Below are positions 1 to 6,800 of a DNA stretch of 9,880 bases, piece by piece. This DNA comes from Gammaproteobacteria bacterium (GTDB lineage: Bacteria > Pseudomonadota > Gammaproteobacteria > Ga0077536). How positions within the stretch are numbered: position 1 is the first letter of the stretch; each line of letters starts with the position of its first letter. Location: contig DPMX01000370.1 of the NCBI GenBank assembly GCA_003540955.1, positions 1 through 9,880 on the forward strand, written 5' to 3'. A model generated the notes under the pieces. That model did not search any database and was not told the DNA's origin. It saw only the letters and a list, made by a program, of their open reading frames with translations. The position numbers and the translations under genes were made by a program.

Positions 1-517
1 CAGGAGAATAATCAGAGATAGATTTCCAGACCCAGTAATCATTGAAATCGATATCGATCGATAGCAGATCAAAATTCTGCGGAGTGTTGTATTTTTTTAA
101 TAATTGTTGAATATTCTCGGCCGTAACTCTTTCCTTTTTGATATCTATTGGAAATTTTAATTGCGGGACTTCCCGCCTCGAATTTTGCATCATAAAGTTT
201 ACAGATTTTATTATTCGGCGAAACAATTTAAAACTTCTAATGTATCGATTCCGTCTGGTGACAGTTTTCGACCGCGCTGCATTTATGGCACCGTAGTCCA
301 TCATCAAACCTTGCCATCCTTTGTTCTGTAAAAGGTGTAGGGTGTTGCATTCAGATCCATTCCCGACACCGAACTCTACCGAGAATTTGTTGGTTGTTCC
401 GATCTTTGAGAAAATAAATTCTAAGATGCCATCTTCCCCGTTTTGCGAATAAATACGTTTTTCGTGTAGATTTATATTAAAACTATCTGTTACCGTGTCG
501 CGATTTGCAGGCGCCAA
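1..517 (-). CDS. Methyltransferase-like protein (FkbM-like, Rossmann fold), partial, C-terminus outside window
   Basis: An open frame of 172 codons runs from a TTG at 517 to the left edge with no stop, so the C-terminus is missing. I chose TTG because an in-frame TAG lies just upstream (560-562), no ATG or GTG falls between them, and AAAGGAG sits 8 nt before it. Visible parts: SQNGEDGILEFIF at residues 24-36; a glycine-rich VEFGVGNGSE at 47-56, like SAM-binding motif I; an acidic D74 at the end of the next strand (GLMMD); and DLLSIDIDFNDYWVW at 150-164, like the motif IV-V strand region. These match a family usually annotated as FkbM-type or generic SAM methyltransferases, often seen near surface-glycan genes. 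The substrate is unknown. GC is about 38% by hand count, lower than the genes to its right, which may mean separate ancestry. The family call is fairly sure; actual methyl transfer is inferred. Confidence 0.75.
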   Translation of the reverse strand, partial: MAPANRDTVTDSFNINLHEKRIYSQNGEDGILEFIFSKIGTTNKFSVEFGVGNGSECNTLHLLQNKGWQGLMMDYGAINAARSKTVTRRNRYIRSFKLFRRIIKSVNFMMQNSRREVPQLKFPIDIKKERVTAENIQQLLKKYNTPQNFDLLSIDIDFNDYWVWKSISDYSP

Positions 518-525
518 ATTTATAA

Positions 526-532
526 CTCCTTT
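526..532 (-). promoter_or_regulatory. Shine-Dalgarno for the TTG-start methyltransferase-like gene
   Basis: The minus strand reads AAAGGAG, then 8 nt, then TTG at 517. It is the clearest ribosome binding site near this open frame and decides the non-ATG start. Confidence 0.7.
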
Positions 533-640
533 GTTGAGTTTCTTATACGAAGGGTCTATCTATGAGTCCGTTTTAACTATTTCTCCTAAGGCGTTGTGAT
601 TGAATTGACGTCGCCCCGAAGAAGTAGTGGATGCGAGAAA

Positions 641-680
641 GAAGCCGGTTCGTCTAGGTTATTCGATCTAGAACGGTTTC
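641..680 (-). terminator. Imperfect hairpin at the 3' end of the aminotransferase gene (weak terminator candidate)
   Basis: On the minus strand an arm GAAACCGTTC (671-680) can pair with GAACCGGCTTC (641-651) across the stop codon, with one mismatch and one bulged base. It is followed by a short pyrimidine stretch (TTTCTC) instead of a real U-tract. It could slow transcription between the aminotransferase and the methyltransferase-like gene, but the stem is imperfect and could be chance. Confidence 0.2.
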
Positions 681-1781
681 TAATCTATCGACAGTGGCCT
701 GATCATTTTTCAGTTTGTCGATTCCAAACAACCCTATGCGAAAAGTCATAAAATCGTCGGGTTCATCGCATTTTAGAGGTACTCCGGCGGCGATCTGCAA
801 CCCCAATTCGAGGAATTTTTTGCCGTTTTGAATCTCGGGATCATTGGTATAACTTACAACGACGCCTGGAGCCTGGAATCCTTTTGCTGCGACACTTTTG
901 TATCCATGTTTCGCCAATAGTGCTCGGACTGTGTCACCGAGAACTTGTTGTTTAGAATAAGCTTTTGTGAAACTGTATTTTTCTGTTTCTAGCATGGCGT
1001 CACAGAATTTGCGCAAGCTGTCGGTCGGCATGGTTGCATGGTAGGCATGGCCGCCATTTTCATAGGCCTGCATGATTTGATTCCATTTGCTTAGATCGCA
1101 ACTGAAACTGCTACTCGCGGTAGTATCTAGTGCTATTAATGCGTTTTCGCGTAGCATTACGAGTCCTGCACAAGGTGAGCTACTCCAGCCTTTTTGCGGT
1201 GCACTAATTAAGATATCGACCGCGCAATCCCCCATGTCTATCCAGATAGCACCTGAGGCAATGCAATCGAGGACGAATAGGCCGCCAACATCGTGCACCG
1301 CTTCGCCAACGGCTCGAATATAATCGTCTGGTAAAATAATTCCAGAGGACGTTTCAACGTGTGGCGCAAACACTAGGGCTGGTTTCTCCGAGTGGATTGT
1401 TGCAATTACCTCCTCGAGCGGCAGAGGAGCGAACGGTGACTGGGGGGCGCTACTATGTGCCCGCGCTTTCAGTACGATCGACTCAGACGGAATGTCGCCA
1501 GCGTCAAAAATTTGTGTCCAACGGTAGCTGAACCAACCATTTCGTATGACCAGACATTTCTTGCGTGTGGCAAATTGACGGGCGACAGCCTCCATGGCAT
1601 AGGTCCCTCCACCTGGGACCACTACTGCAGTAGTCGCGTGATAAACCTTTTTCAACACCCGGGATATTTCACTCATCACGCCCTGGAATGATTCGGACAT
1701 GTGATTTAATGAGCGATCGGTAAATACAACTGAGAACTCGGCTAGTCCATGAGGGTCAACTTCAGGTAGTAATGCAGACAT
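654..1781 (-). CDS. PLP-dependent class V aminotransferase (alanine-glyoxylate aminotransferase-like)
   Basis: A 375-residue fold-type I PLP enzyme of normal length for class V transaminases. Such enzymes move an amino group between an amino acid and a 2-oxoacid such as glyoxylate or pyruvate in the cytoplasm. Visible motifs: GGGTYAMEA (57-65), the phosphate-binding turn; HVETSSG (141-147); LDCIASG (171-177), whose D172 should contact the PLP ring nitrogen; SAPQKGWS (193-200), with K197 as Schiff-base lysine; and FRIGLFG (347-353), whose Arg348 is a likely substrate-carboxylate ligand. The N-terminus lacks the usual PGP motif of alanine-glyoxylate enzymes and instead has FTDRSLNHMS (20-29), which I recall from a distinct, uncharacterised subgroup. 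The ATG at 1781 has only a weak GGAT 9 nt upstream. It is transcribed divergently from the amidase. Fold and lysine are sure; the substrate is unknown. Confidence 0.88.
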   Translation of the reverse strand: MSALLPEVDPHGLAEFSVVFTDRSLNHMSESFQGVMSEISRVLKKVYHATTAVVVPGGGTYAMEAVARQFATRKKCLVIRNGWFSYRWTQIFDAGDIPSESIVLKARAHSSAPQSPFAPLPLEEVIATIHSEKPALVFAPHVETSSGIILPDDYIRAVGEAVHDVGGLFVLDCIASGAIWIDMGDCAVDILISAPQKGWSSSPCAGLVMLRENALIALDTTASSSFSCDLSKWNQIMQAYENGGHAYHATMPTDSLRKFCDAMLETEKYSFTKAYSKQQVLGDTVRALLAKHGYKSVAAKGFQAPGVVVSYTNDPEIQNGKKFLELGLQIAAGVPLKCDEPDDFMTFRIGLFGIDKLKNDQATVDRLETVLDRIT

Positions 1782-1891
1782 ACGCTTTAGATCCGATGTT
1801 TGTAACTGTTATCTTAGATTCTGCTGAATCTCTTCATCAGACACAAGCATGACGGGGGTAGCGTGTGTCCGCGGTAGAAATTTAGGTTTAT
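1782..1891. promoter_or_regulatory. Divergent intergenic region between aminotransferase and amidase
   Basis: This 110-bp region must hold the aminotransferase promoter and probably the amidase promoter. I find no strong paired -35/-10 boxes. A TATGAT hexamer (1891-1896), one mismatch from TATAAT, overlaps the most upstream amidase ATG but has no good -35 box at 17 bp. If it is a real -10 box, translation of the amidase must start further downstream. The region also contains the inverted repeat at 1816-1831. Confidence 0.4.
1816..1831. repeat. Perfect inverted repeat AGATTC-TGCT-GAATCT, candidate operator
   Basis: Two 6-bp arms, AGATTC and GAATCT, are separated by TGCT. It lies about 35 bp upstream of the aminotransferase start and 60 bp upstream of the first amidase ATG. 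The position suits a dimeric repressor or activator acting on both genes, but no regulator gene is in the window, and a 6-bp arm can occur by chance. Confidence 0.3.
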
Positions 1892-3385
1892 ATGATTGGC
1901 GATCATGTTATTGTCAAACACAACGGAAAAGTGAGTCTACTCGTGACAACACATAGCGATTCTTTCTGCTCGCAGGCGAGCGATACAATATGTGCGATGC
2001 CTGCCACGGCGTTAGCGCGTGCGATAGCTGATCGAGAGCTTAGTGTACTCGAGGTGTTAATGGCATTTTTAAATCGTATCGACCGTGTAAACCCGTCAGT
2101 GAATGCAATCGTTACTTTGTGTCCTGAAGCGGCTTTGGCCCAGGCAACGGCGATGGACCAATCATTTGCCGCCGGAAACGAAAAACCTCTTTATGGCCTC
2201 CCGATAGCTATTAAAGATCTTGTTCTAACTCGCGGTATTAGAACGACCATGGGTTCACCGCTCTACGCAGATTTTGTGCCGGATATCGACGAACTTTATG
2301 TTGAGAGGCTCAAAGCAGCTGGTGCAATTATAATAGGTAAAACCAATACACCGGAGTTTGGCGCTGGATCTCAGACCTTTAACCCAGTATTTGGCGCAAC
2401 TCGTAATCCATATGATTTGGCTCGTACCTGCGGCGGATCGAGCGGCGGCGCAGCTGTTGCTTTGGCTTGTGAAATGTTGCCAATTGCCGATGGTAACGAT
2501 CTCGGGGGCTCGCTCAGAAATCCGGCTTCGTTTTGTAATGTCGTTGGTTTTAGACCAACTCCCGGGCGCGTACCTAACTGGCCGAAACAGTTTTCCAGTG
2601 ATCAGTTCGGCGTTACCGGACCCATGGCGCGCAGTGTTGAGGATGCGGCATTGTTGCTATCGGTAATGGCTGGTCCGGATCAGCGCGTGCCGATTTCCCT
2701 TTCTGAGCCGGGTATCGATTTTCTCGGGCCTCTCGTGTGTGATGTGAAGGGTATGCGTTTTGCATGGAGCCCGGACCTTGGGGGTAATCCGGTTGATCCT
2801 AAGGTGACCGCCGTTCTTGAACAGGCGCTTCCAGTATTTGAAGATCTTGGCGGCTTTATTGATGCAGCAGATCCCGATTTGCAAGATGCCAAAGAAATAT
2901 TTAGTACATTTCGTGCGTGGATGTTTCTTGCAAAATTTGGCGAAGATTATGGAGAACGGGGCCATCTGATGAAAGATACCGTACGGTGGAACATTGAGGA
3001 GGGTCTGAAATTGACATTGGCTGACTTAACAGCGGCCACGACTAAGCATGCGACACTAGTTGAACGTATCGCAGGGTTTTTTGATATTTATGACATTCTA
3101 TTATGCCCTTCGGCTCAGGTACCGCCATTCCCGCTTGATCAACAATGGGTGCACTCAATTAATGGCATCGAACTTGAAACTTACCTTGATTGGATGGCCG
3201 TGTGCTGGGCAATCACCGTTACGGGATGCCCAGCGATATCCGTTCCAGCGGGCTTTACGGAGAGTGGGCTACCAATTGGAATCCAAATCGTTGGGGCTCG
3301 AGGGTGTGACCGGCAAGTGCTTGAAGTGGCTTATGCGTTTGAACAAGTCACTCAACAGGCACGACGTAGACCGGCATTGTCTTAG
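1892..3385 (+). CDS. Amidase signature family hydrolase
   Basis: Up to 497 residues, normal for amidase-signature enzymes, which hydrolyse carboxylic amides to acid and ammonia with a Ser-cisSer-Lys triad. The triad is visible: K108 in PIAIKDL, the cis-serine S183 in GGSSGG (181-186), and nucleophile S207 in DLGGSLRNP (203-211). The following ASFCNVVGFRPTPGRVP is typical of a large amidase subgroup close to GatA. N202 replaces the Ser/Thr/Gly usual before the aspartate. No signal peptide is seen, so it should act in the cytoplasm. Family similarity begins around residues 30-40 (PATALARAIADREL), so the first ~17-35 residues may not be translated; in-frame alternatives are GTG at 1943 and ATG at 1997, none with a strong ribosome site. 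It is divergent from the aminotransferase and convergent with the TRAP operon. The family is certain; the substrate is unknown. Confidence 0.9.
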   Translation: MIGDHVIVKHNGKVSLLVTTHSDSFCSQASDTICAMPATALARAIADRELSVLEVLMAFLNRIDRVNPSVNAIVTLCPEAALAQATAMDQSFAAGNEKPLYGLPIAIKDLVLTRGIRTTMGSPLYADFVPDIDELYVERLKAAGAIIIGKTNTPEFGAGSQTFNPVFGATRNPYDLARTCGGSSGGAAVALACEMLPIADGNDLGGSLRNPASFCNVVGFRPTPGRVPNWPKQFSSDQFGVTGPMARSVEDAALLLSVMAGPDQRVPISLSEPGIDFLGPLVCDVKGMRFAWSPDLGGNPVDPKVTAVLEQALPVFEDLGGFIDAADPDLQDAKEIFSTFRAWMFLAKFGEDYGERGHLMKDTVRWNIEEGLKLTLADLTAATTKHATLVERIAGFFDIYDILLCPSAQVPPFPLDQQWVHSINGIELETYLDWMAVCWAITVTGCPAISVPAGFTESGLPIGIQIVGARGCDRQVLEVAYAFEQVTQQARRRPALS

Positions 3386-3527
3386 ATTAAAGTCTACGAA
3401 GTTGGCTCTTGGCTAGGGCGGGTTCGCAATGCAGTTGATTTTTCGAGTTCCTCGGATCCAAATGCCTACACTTTAGAGTCCTTCGAAAAGTTTTAGTGTG
3501 GCTATATAAAGCACGATTACCACTGCG
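3386..3527. other. Convergent intergenic region between amidase and dctM
   Basis: Two converging transcription units end here, so a bidirectional terminator is expected. The best candidate is a short complementarity between CCTACACT (3465-3472) and AGTGTGG (around 3495-3501), with a long A/T-rich loop. It is weak and lacks a clean U-tract. Nothing else stands out. Confidence 0.25.
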
Positions 3528-4877
3528 TTAGTTGTACGCTTGAGCGGGAAGCCACGTAACAAGTCCGTGCCAATTAAAGAGGATAATGAGTCCAGCGATT
3601 TGTATGGCAATAAACGGCAAAACCCCACGATAAATCGTTGTGATATCGACCTCCGGCGGCGCTACACCTTTTAGATAAAAAATCGCGAATCCAACCGGGG
3701 GAGTTAAAAAACTTGTTTGTAGACAAACAGCGAACAGAATCGTGAACCATATGGGGTCGAACCCAAGATTTAGCACGACCGGTGAAACTAATGGTAGGAC
3801 GATCAAGGTTAGTTCAATCCAATCTAGAAAAAACCCCAAAATAAATGTCGCGGCGAGGATGCAAATAACGATCCCCGTGCGCCCAAACGGCAGGCCAAAT
3901 AACATTCTCTCGATCAGTTCGTCGCCACCAAGCCCTCGGAGTACAAGAGAGAAGGCTGTTGCCCCAATCAACACGGCGAAAATAAACGCTGTTGTGAGCG
4001 TCGTTTCATACAACACATCGCGCACGACGGTGAGATTGAGACGACGCTTGATTAGCGCTAAGGAGAACGCACCGAATGCACCAACTCCAGCTGCTTCCGT
4101 GGGAGTAGCGATCCCGAAAAAAATGCTTCCAAGTACCGCAAGGATTAGAAATGTGGGGGGTAGAATCGCAAGAAATAAATCGCCAACCGCTGCCCACGTA
4201 AATTTTTCCTGTTTGGTTGCCGGTGCTGCTTCCGGATGCACCCATGCGTAACCAAACAGGTAGACAATATATAAGCCACCGAGTAGGGCTCCGGGGAGCA
4301 TCGCGCCTAGGAATAGATCACCGACGCTCATCGACATGCGATCTGCCATAACTACTAACATGATGCTGGGAGGTATCAATATTCCGAGCGTGCCGACGGC
4401 ACATACCGTACCCGCTGCAAGTGATTTGTCGTAACCATTCGCAAGCATCGTTGGTAGTCCTATTAGCGCTAATAGCACGACTGACGCGCCGATAATACCC
4501 GTGCTTGCGGCGAGTAGAAGTCCAATCAAGGCTACTGTTACTGCCAGGCCGCCTCGTAATGCACCGAAAAGACGTGCGCAACTTAACATTAGCTGGTTCG
4601 CAATGCCTGATCGATCTAACAACAAACCCATTAAAATAAACATCGGGAGGGCGACTAGTACCCAATTTTCCATTACGTTCCAAATCCGGTCGACAGTCAG
4701 CGAAGTGTACGACCAGTCGACTGCAATTGGGATCGCAAGATCTACTTGCAGCACGATGGCAAATGCGGTGAATATAACGGCCAGACCGCCGAGTATCCAA
4801 GCTACTGGGAATCCTGTGAATACCAAGGCAATAAAACTTCCAAACATTGCCAATGCAAGGATTTCATTTGGCGCCAC
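3528..4877 (-). CDS. dctM: TRAP transporter large permease subunit DctM
   Basis: A 449-residue, very hydrophobic inner-membrane protein with about 12 membrane segments. It is the ion-coupled transport core of a TRAP system. Family landmarks: ALPMFILMGLLL (76-87), GLLLAASTGIIGAS (119-132), YDKSLAAGTVCAVGTLGILIPPS (149-171), GIATPTEAAGVGA (255-267), FFLDWIE (349-355) and TSFLTPPVGFAIFYLKG (388-404). The last two point to the DctM subgroup often labelled 'mannitol/chloroaromatic', a label that does not reliably predict substrate. The start is GTG at 4877, inside the end of dctQ (14-nt overlap), with GGGAAG upstream; the nearby ATG is out of frame. It is the last gene of dctP-dctQ-dctM, so translational coupling to dctQ is likely. 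Length is normal and no key motif is missing. Confidence 0.95.
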   Translation of the reverse strand: MAPNEILALAMFGSFIALVFTGFPVAWILGGLAVIFTAFAIVLQVDLAIPIAVDWSYTSLTVDRIWNVMENWVLVALPMFILMGLLLDRSGIANQLMLSCARLFGALRGGLAVTVALIGLLLAASTGIIGASVVLLALIGLPTMLANGYDKSLAAGTVCAVGTLGILIPPSIMLVVMADRMSMSVGDLFLGAMLPGALLGGLYIVYLFGYAWVHPEAAPATKQEKFTWAAVGDLFLAILPPTFLILAVLGSIFFGIATPTEAAGVGAFGAFSLALIKRRLNLTVVRDVLYETTLTTAFIFAVLIGATAFSLVLRGLGGDELIERMLFGLPFGRTGIVICILAATFILGFFLDWIELTLIVLPLVSPVVLNLGFDPIWFTILFAVCLQTSFLTPPVGFAIFYLKGVAPPEVDITTIYRGVLPFIAIQIAGLIILFNWHGLVTWLPAQAYN

Positions 4878-5397
4878 GTTTCGCTTCCCGGTTGCCGAAG
4901 AGCGTCACGCACACTCTTGAAAGTCGTGATAAAACTGCCAGGGACAATAATATAAAGCTAATCGGTAATGTGGCTTTTACCAGCCAGCGATAGGGTAGGC
5001 CGCCAGGTGATTGAGACACTTCGTTAAGTTCGTAGCTTGCAGTAACAAATGGAAAACTGAACATAAGGATGATTAAAATAAAAGGCATGATAAATAGCAA
5101 AGTGCCATAAAATTCAACCCAAGCTTGAATGCGGGTCGGTAGGCGTTCGTGAATTACGTCTACGCGAATATGTGAATCAACTTGATAGGCGTAACTTATG
5201 CCGAGTAGGAACCCAACTGAATAAATATGCCACTGAATTTCTTCGATTTCGACATACCCTTTGCCGAAGACATAGCGTGACAGAACGTTTCCAACAATTA
5301 CGGCCATTAATACTACCCATAGCCCAGATGCCCATTGGCCGACCGATGATATTATCGGGTCGATAGCGCGGGATAGGCGTGTCTCCGGCAAATTCAT
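4864..5397 (-). CDS. dctQ: TRAP transporter small permease subunit DctQ
   Basis: A 177-residue membrane protein with four predicted helices (about 20-40, 55-72, 96-118, 140-160), the usual plan for the small TRAP subunit that pairs with DctM. Family features: NVLSRYVFG (37-45), the conserved acidic patch VEIEEIQWH (49-57), HIRVDVIHERLP (76-87) and SPGGLPYRWLVK (130-141). The dctP stop codon abuts its start directly (TAGATG at 5400-5395), and its end overlaps dctM by 14 nt, so all three are almost certainly co-translated. A GGGA about 8 nt before the ATG lies inside the dctP end. It is standard in length, with nothing missing. Confidence 0.93.
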   Translation of the reverse strand: MNLPETRLSRAIDPIISSVGQWASGLWVVLMAVIVGNVLSRYVFGKGYVEIEEIQWHIYSVGFLLGISYAYQVDSHIRVDVIHERLPTRIQAWVEFYGTLLFIMPFILIILMFSFPFVTASYELNEVSQSPGGLPYRWLVKATLPISFILLSLAVLSRLSRVCVTLFGNREAKRGAK

Positions 5398-6504
5398 CTA
5401 GAAATCCCGGGGGAGGTAACCGCGCTTTTTCCAATGGACGAACTCTCGTCGAAATCGGCGTTGTGATTCCAGGATGCGATGAAACATTTCGTCCTTTCTC
5501 GCTTCTTCATCGAGGATCTCGTTAGTTACCTTCTCCAAAGCGCGCAGTACGTCCAATGGCAACGTTTCGGCGCTGACTCCAACTCCTGGGAAGCCGGCGA
5601 TAATGCTGCCTTGATGTGCCTCAGTTTTAGCTAGGTTCCTCGTCACCCCTGCTGTACAAGCTGTTTCGATTAGTTTTCGATTTGTATTCGGCAATTTTTT
5701 CCAGAGATCAAAATTTATGATCATATGGGAGGCGGTTGCGGGTTGGTGCCATCCAGGATAATAGTTGTACGGTGCGATTCGATGGAAGCCTAACGATTGA
5801 TCGACATTCGGTAGCGAAAACTCGGTAGCGTCAATCGCTCCTTTTTCCAGTGCTTGAAAAATTTCGCCGCCGGGAAGCATTGTTACGGACGCACCGAAAC
5901 GCTCGATGACTTTACCACCAATCCCAGCGAAACGAATTTTAAGGCCACGCAGACTTTCCAATGAAGTGATCCGTTTTCGGAACCAACCGGCAGTTTCCGG
6001 ACCCGTCAGTCCACAGAGGATAGGGTGAATATTAAATTCATGGTAAAGTTCTTCCGCTAATTCGCGGCCTCCCGCTTCGTACCACCAAGCAGTTAGTTCC
6101 GCAGGTTCGAGGCCGAACGGTACTGCCGCCAGTAACGCCGACGCGGCATATTTCCCCTGGTCGTAACCGAGCCATGTGTATCCGGCCTCTACCTTGCCAT
6201 CGCGTACGGCATCAGAAATACCGAACGCCGGTACGATTTCCCCCGGCTCAAATATTTGTATAGATATCGCACCATTGCTCGACTCCGAAAGCGTCTCCGA
6301 GATATACAAAGGGTTATCGCCGATACCCAACATGCTCGTCTGAAATGATACTGGGACCCGCCATTCCAATTGCTCTAGGGTGGAATTTTGATTGTGGACG
6401 ATATCAACTCTGCCCCCTCCGGGAGGGCGTATGGCAAGGCTTCCAATGACACCAACGGTGAAGGCAATTGCGACTGCGAATAGTGCTGCGCGGTGACTAA
6501 TCAT
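5398..6504 (-). CDS. dctP: TRAP transporter periplasmic substrate-binding protein DctP (2-oxoacid-binding type)
   Basis: A 368-residue extracytoplasmic binding protein that delivers ligand to DctQM. Residues 6-25 form a hydrophobic N-terminal helix that serves as signal peptide or membrane anchor; no lipobox cysteine is seen. Motifs: AGWFRKRI (172-179), with the conserved carboxylate-binding arginine region; LKIRFAGIGGKV (188-199); GGEIFQALEKGAIDATEFSLP (212-232), with an acidic E228; and YYPGWHQPAT (248-257). This pattern matches the DctP branch that includes the 2-oxoacid binder TakP, so a monocarboxylate or 2-oxoacid ligand is the best guess, though not proven. It is the first gene of the TRAP operon. 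The start at 6504 has no good Shine-Dalgarno, but the signal sequence begins right after it and supports it. The family is certain; the ligand is inferred. Confidence 0.93.
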   Translation of the reverse strand: MISHRAALFAVAIAFTVGVIGSLAIRPPGGGRVDIVHNQNSTLEQLEWRVPVSFQTSMLGIGDNPLYISETLSESSNGAISIQIFEPGEIVPAFGISDAVRDGKVEAGYTWLGYDQGKYAASALLAAVPFGLEPAELTAWWYEAGGRELAEELYHEFNIHPILCGLTGPETAGWFRKRITSLESLRGLKIRFAGIGGKVIERFGASVTMLPGGEIFQALEKGAIDATEFSLPNVDQSLGFHRIAPYNYYPGWHQPATASHMIINFDLWKKLPNTNRKLIETACTAGVTRNLAKTEAHQGSIIAGFPGVGVSAETLPLDVLRALEKVTNEILDEEARKDEMFHRILESQRRFRREFVHWKKRGYLPRDF

Positions 6505-6542
6505 CTCATTGATTTATCTGTTCCAAAAGAAATTAGTCCGCT

Positions 6543-6571
6543 ATTGTATCTTCACTTTAGACGAACCTGAA
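6543..6571 (-). promoter_or_regulatory. Candidate sigma70-type promoter for the TRAP operon
   Basis: The minus strand has TACAAT (6548-6543), one mismatch from the -10 consensus. Exactly 17 bp upstream is TTCAGG (6571-6566), a poor -35 box with three matches. The predicted start falls about 30 nt before the dctP ATG, which is a sensible leader length. The -10 is good and the -35 weak. Confidence 0.3.
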
Positions 6572-6749
6572 AAACCTAGACTGGATTTAAGAGAGCGATA
6601 CAAGACGATGAAGGTCGACGCACGGGACACTTTTAATAATAATATTTCCGCCACATTCGCGATGCTGGACTTTTATCCCGTGTTCAAGGTTTTAGAGGCA
6701 CCCACCCTCCTTAGTTTCGAAGGGCTGATCCCAGCGTAAAATGACGCGA

Positions 6750-6768
6750 CTAAGTCCCTAGGAACTAG
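6750..6768. repeat. Near-perfect palindrome centred on CCTAGG
   Basis: AGTCCC-TAGGAACT (6753-6766) is a 14-bp palindrome with one mismatched pair, flanked by CTA and AG. It lies 33 bp beyond the kinase stop codon. It has almost no loop, so it is more like a protein-binding site than a terminator hairpin. No function is evident. Confidence 0.25.
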
Positions 6769-6800
6769 CAGGAGGAACGATAGAACTGCAAAGTTTGGGT

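Larger units (their letters stand above)
6505..6800. other. Intergenic region between the vitamin kinase and the TRAP operon
   Basis: This 296-bp gap lies downstream of the kinase gene and upstream of dctP, all on the minus strand. It should contain the end of the vitamin transcript and the TRAP promoter. I see a possible sigma70-type promoter (6543-6571) and a near-perfect palindrome (6750-6768). A plus-strand open frame of 76 codons at 6509-6739 starts at TTG without a ribosome site and resembles nothing I know, so I do not call it a gene. Confidence 0.5.

Noticed and set aside
45..62. Repeated ATCGAT palindromes near the left edge
   Set aside because: They encode the conserved LSIDID segment of the methyltransferase-like protein; codon repetition explains them.
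3465..3501. Possible bidirectional terminator between amidase and dctM
   Set aside because: Only 5-7 bp of pairing with a long loop and no U-tract on either strand; too weak to call as a terminator.
3742..4251. 169-codon plus-strand open frame opposite dctM
   Set aside because: Fully inside a certain dctM gene; composition is the basic, Ser/Thr/Arg-rich pattern typical of antisense frames of membrane-protein genes.
6663..6710. Minus-strand resemblance to the TPP riboswitch 3' core (GGGTGCC, CTTGAAC, GGATAA, CCAGC in order) upstream of dctP
   Set aside because: The essential CTGAGA pyrimidine-binding element is absent, the CTGG/CCAG stem cannot form, and spacings are wrong. A covariance-model search would settle it; I judge it chance.
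6509..6739. 76-codon plus-strand open frame in the gap upstream of dctP
   Set aside because: TTG start without a ribosome site, no recognisable motif, antisense to the likely TRAP leader; most likely a random open frame.
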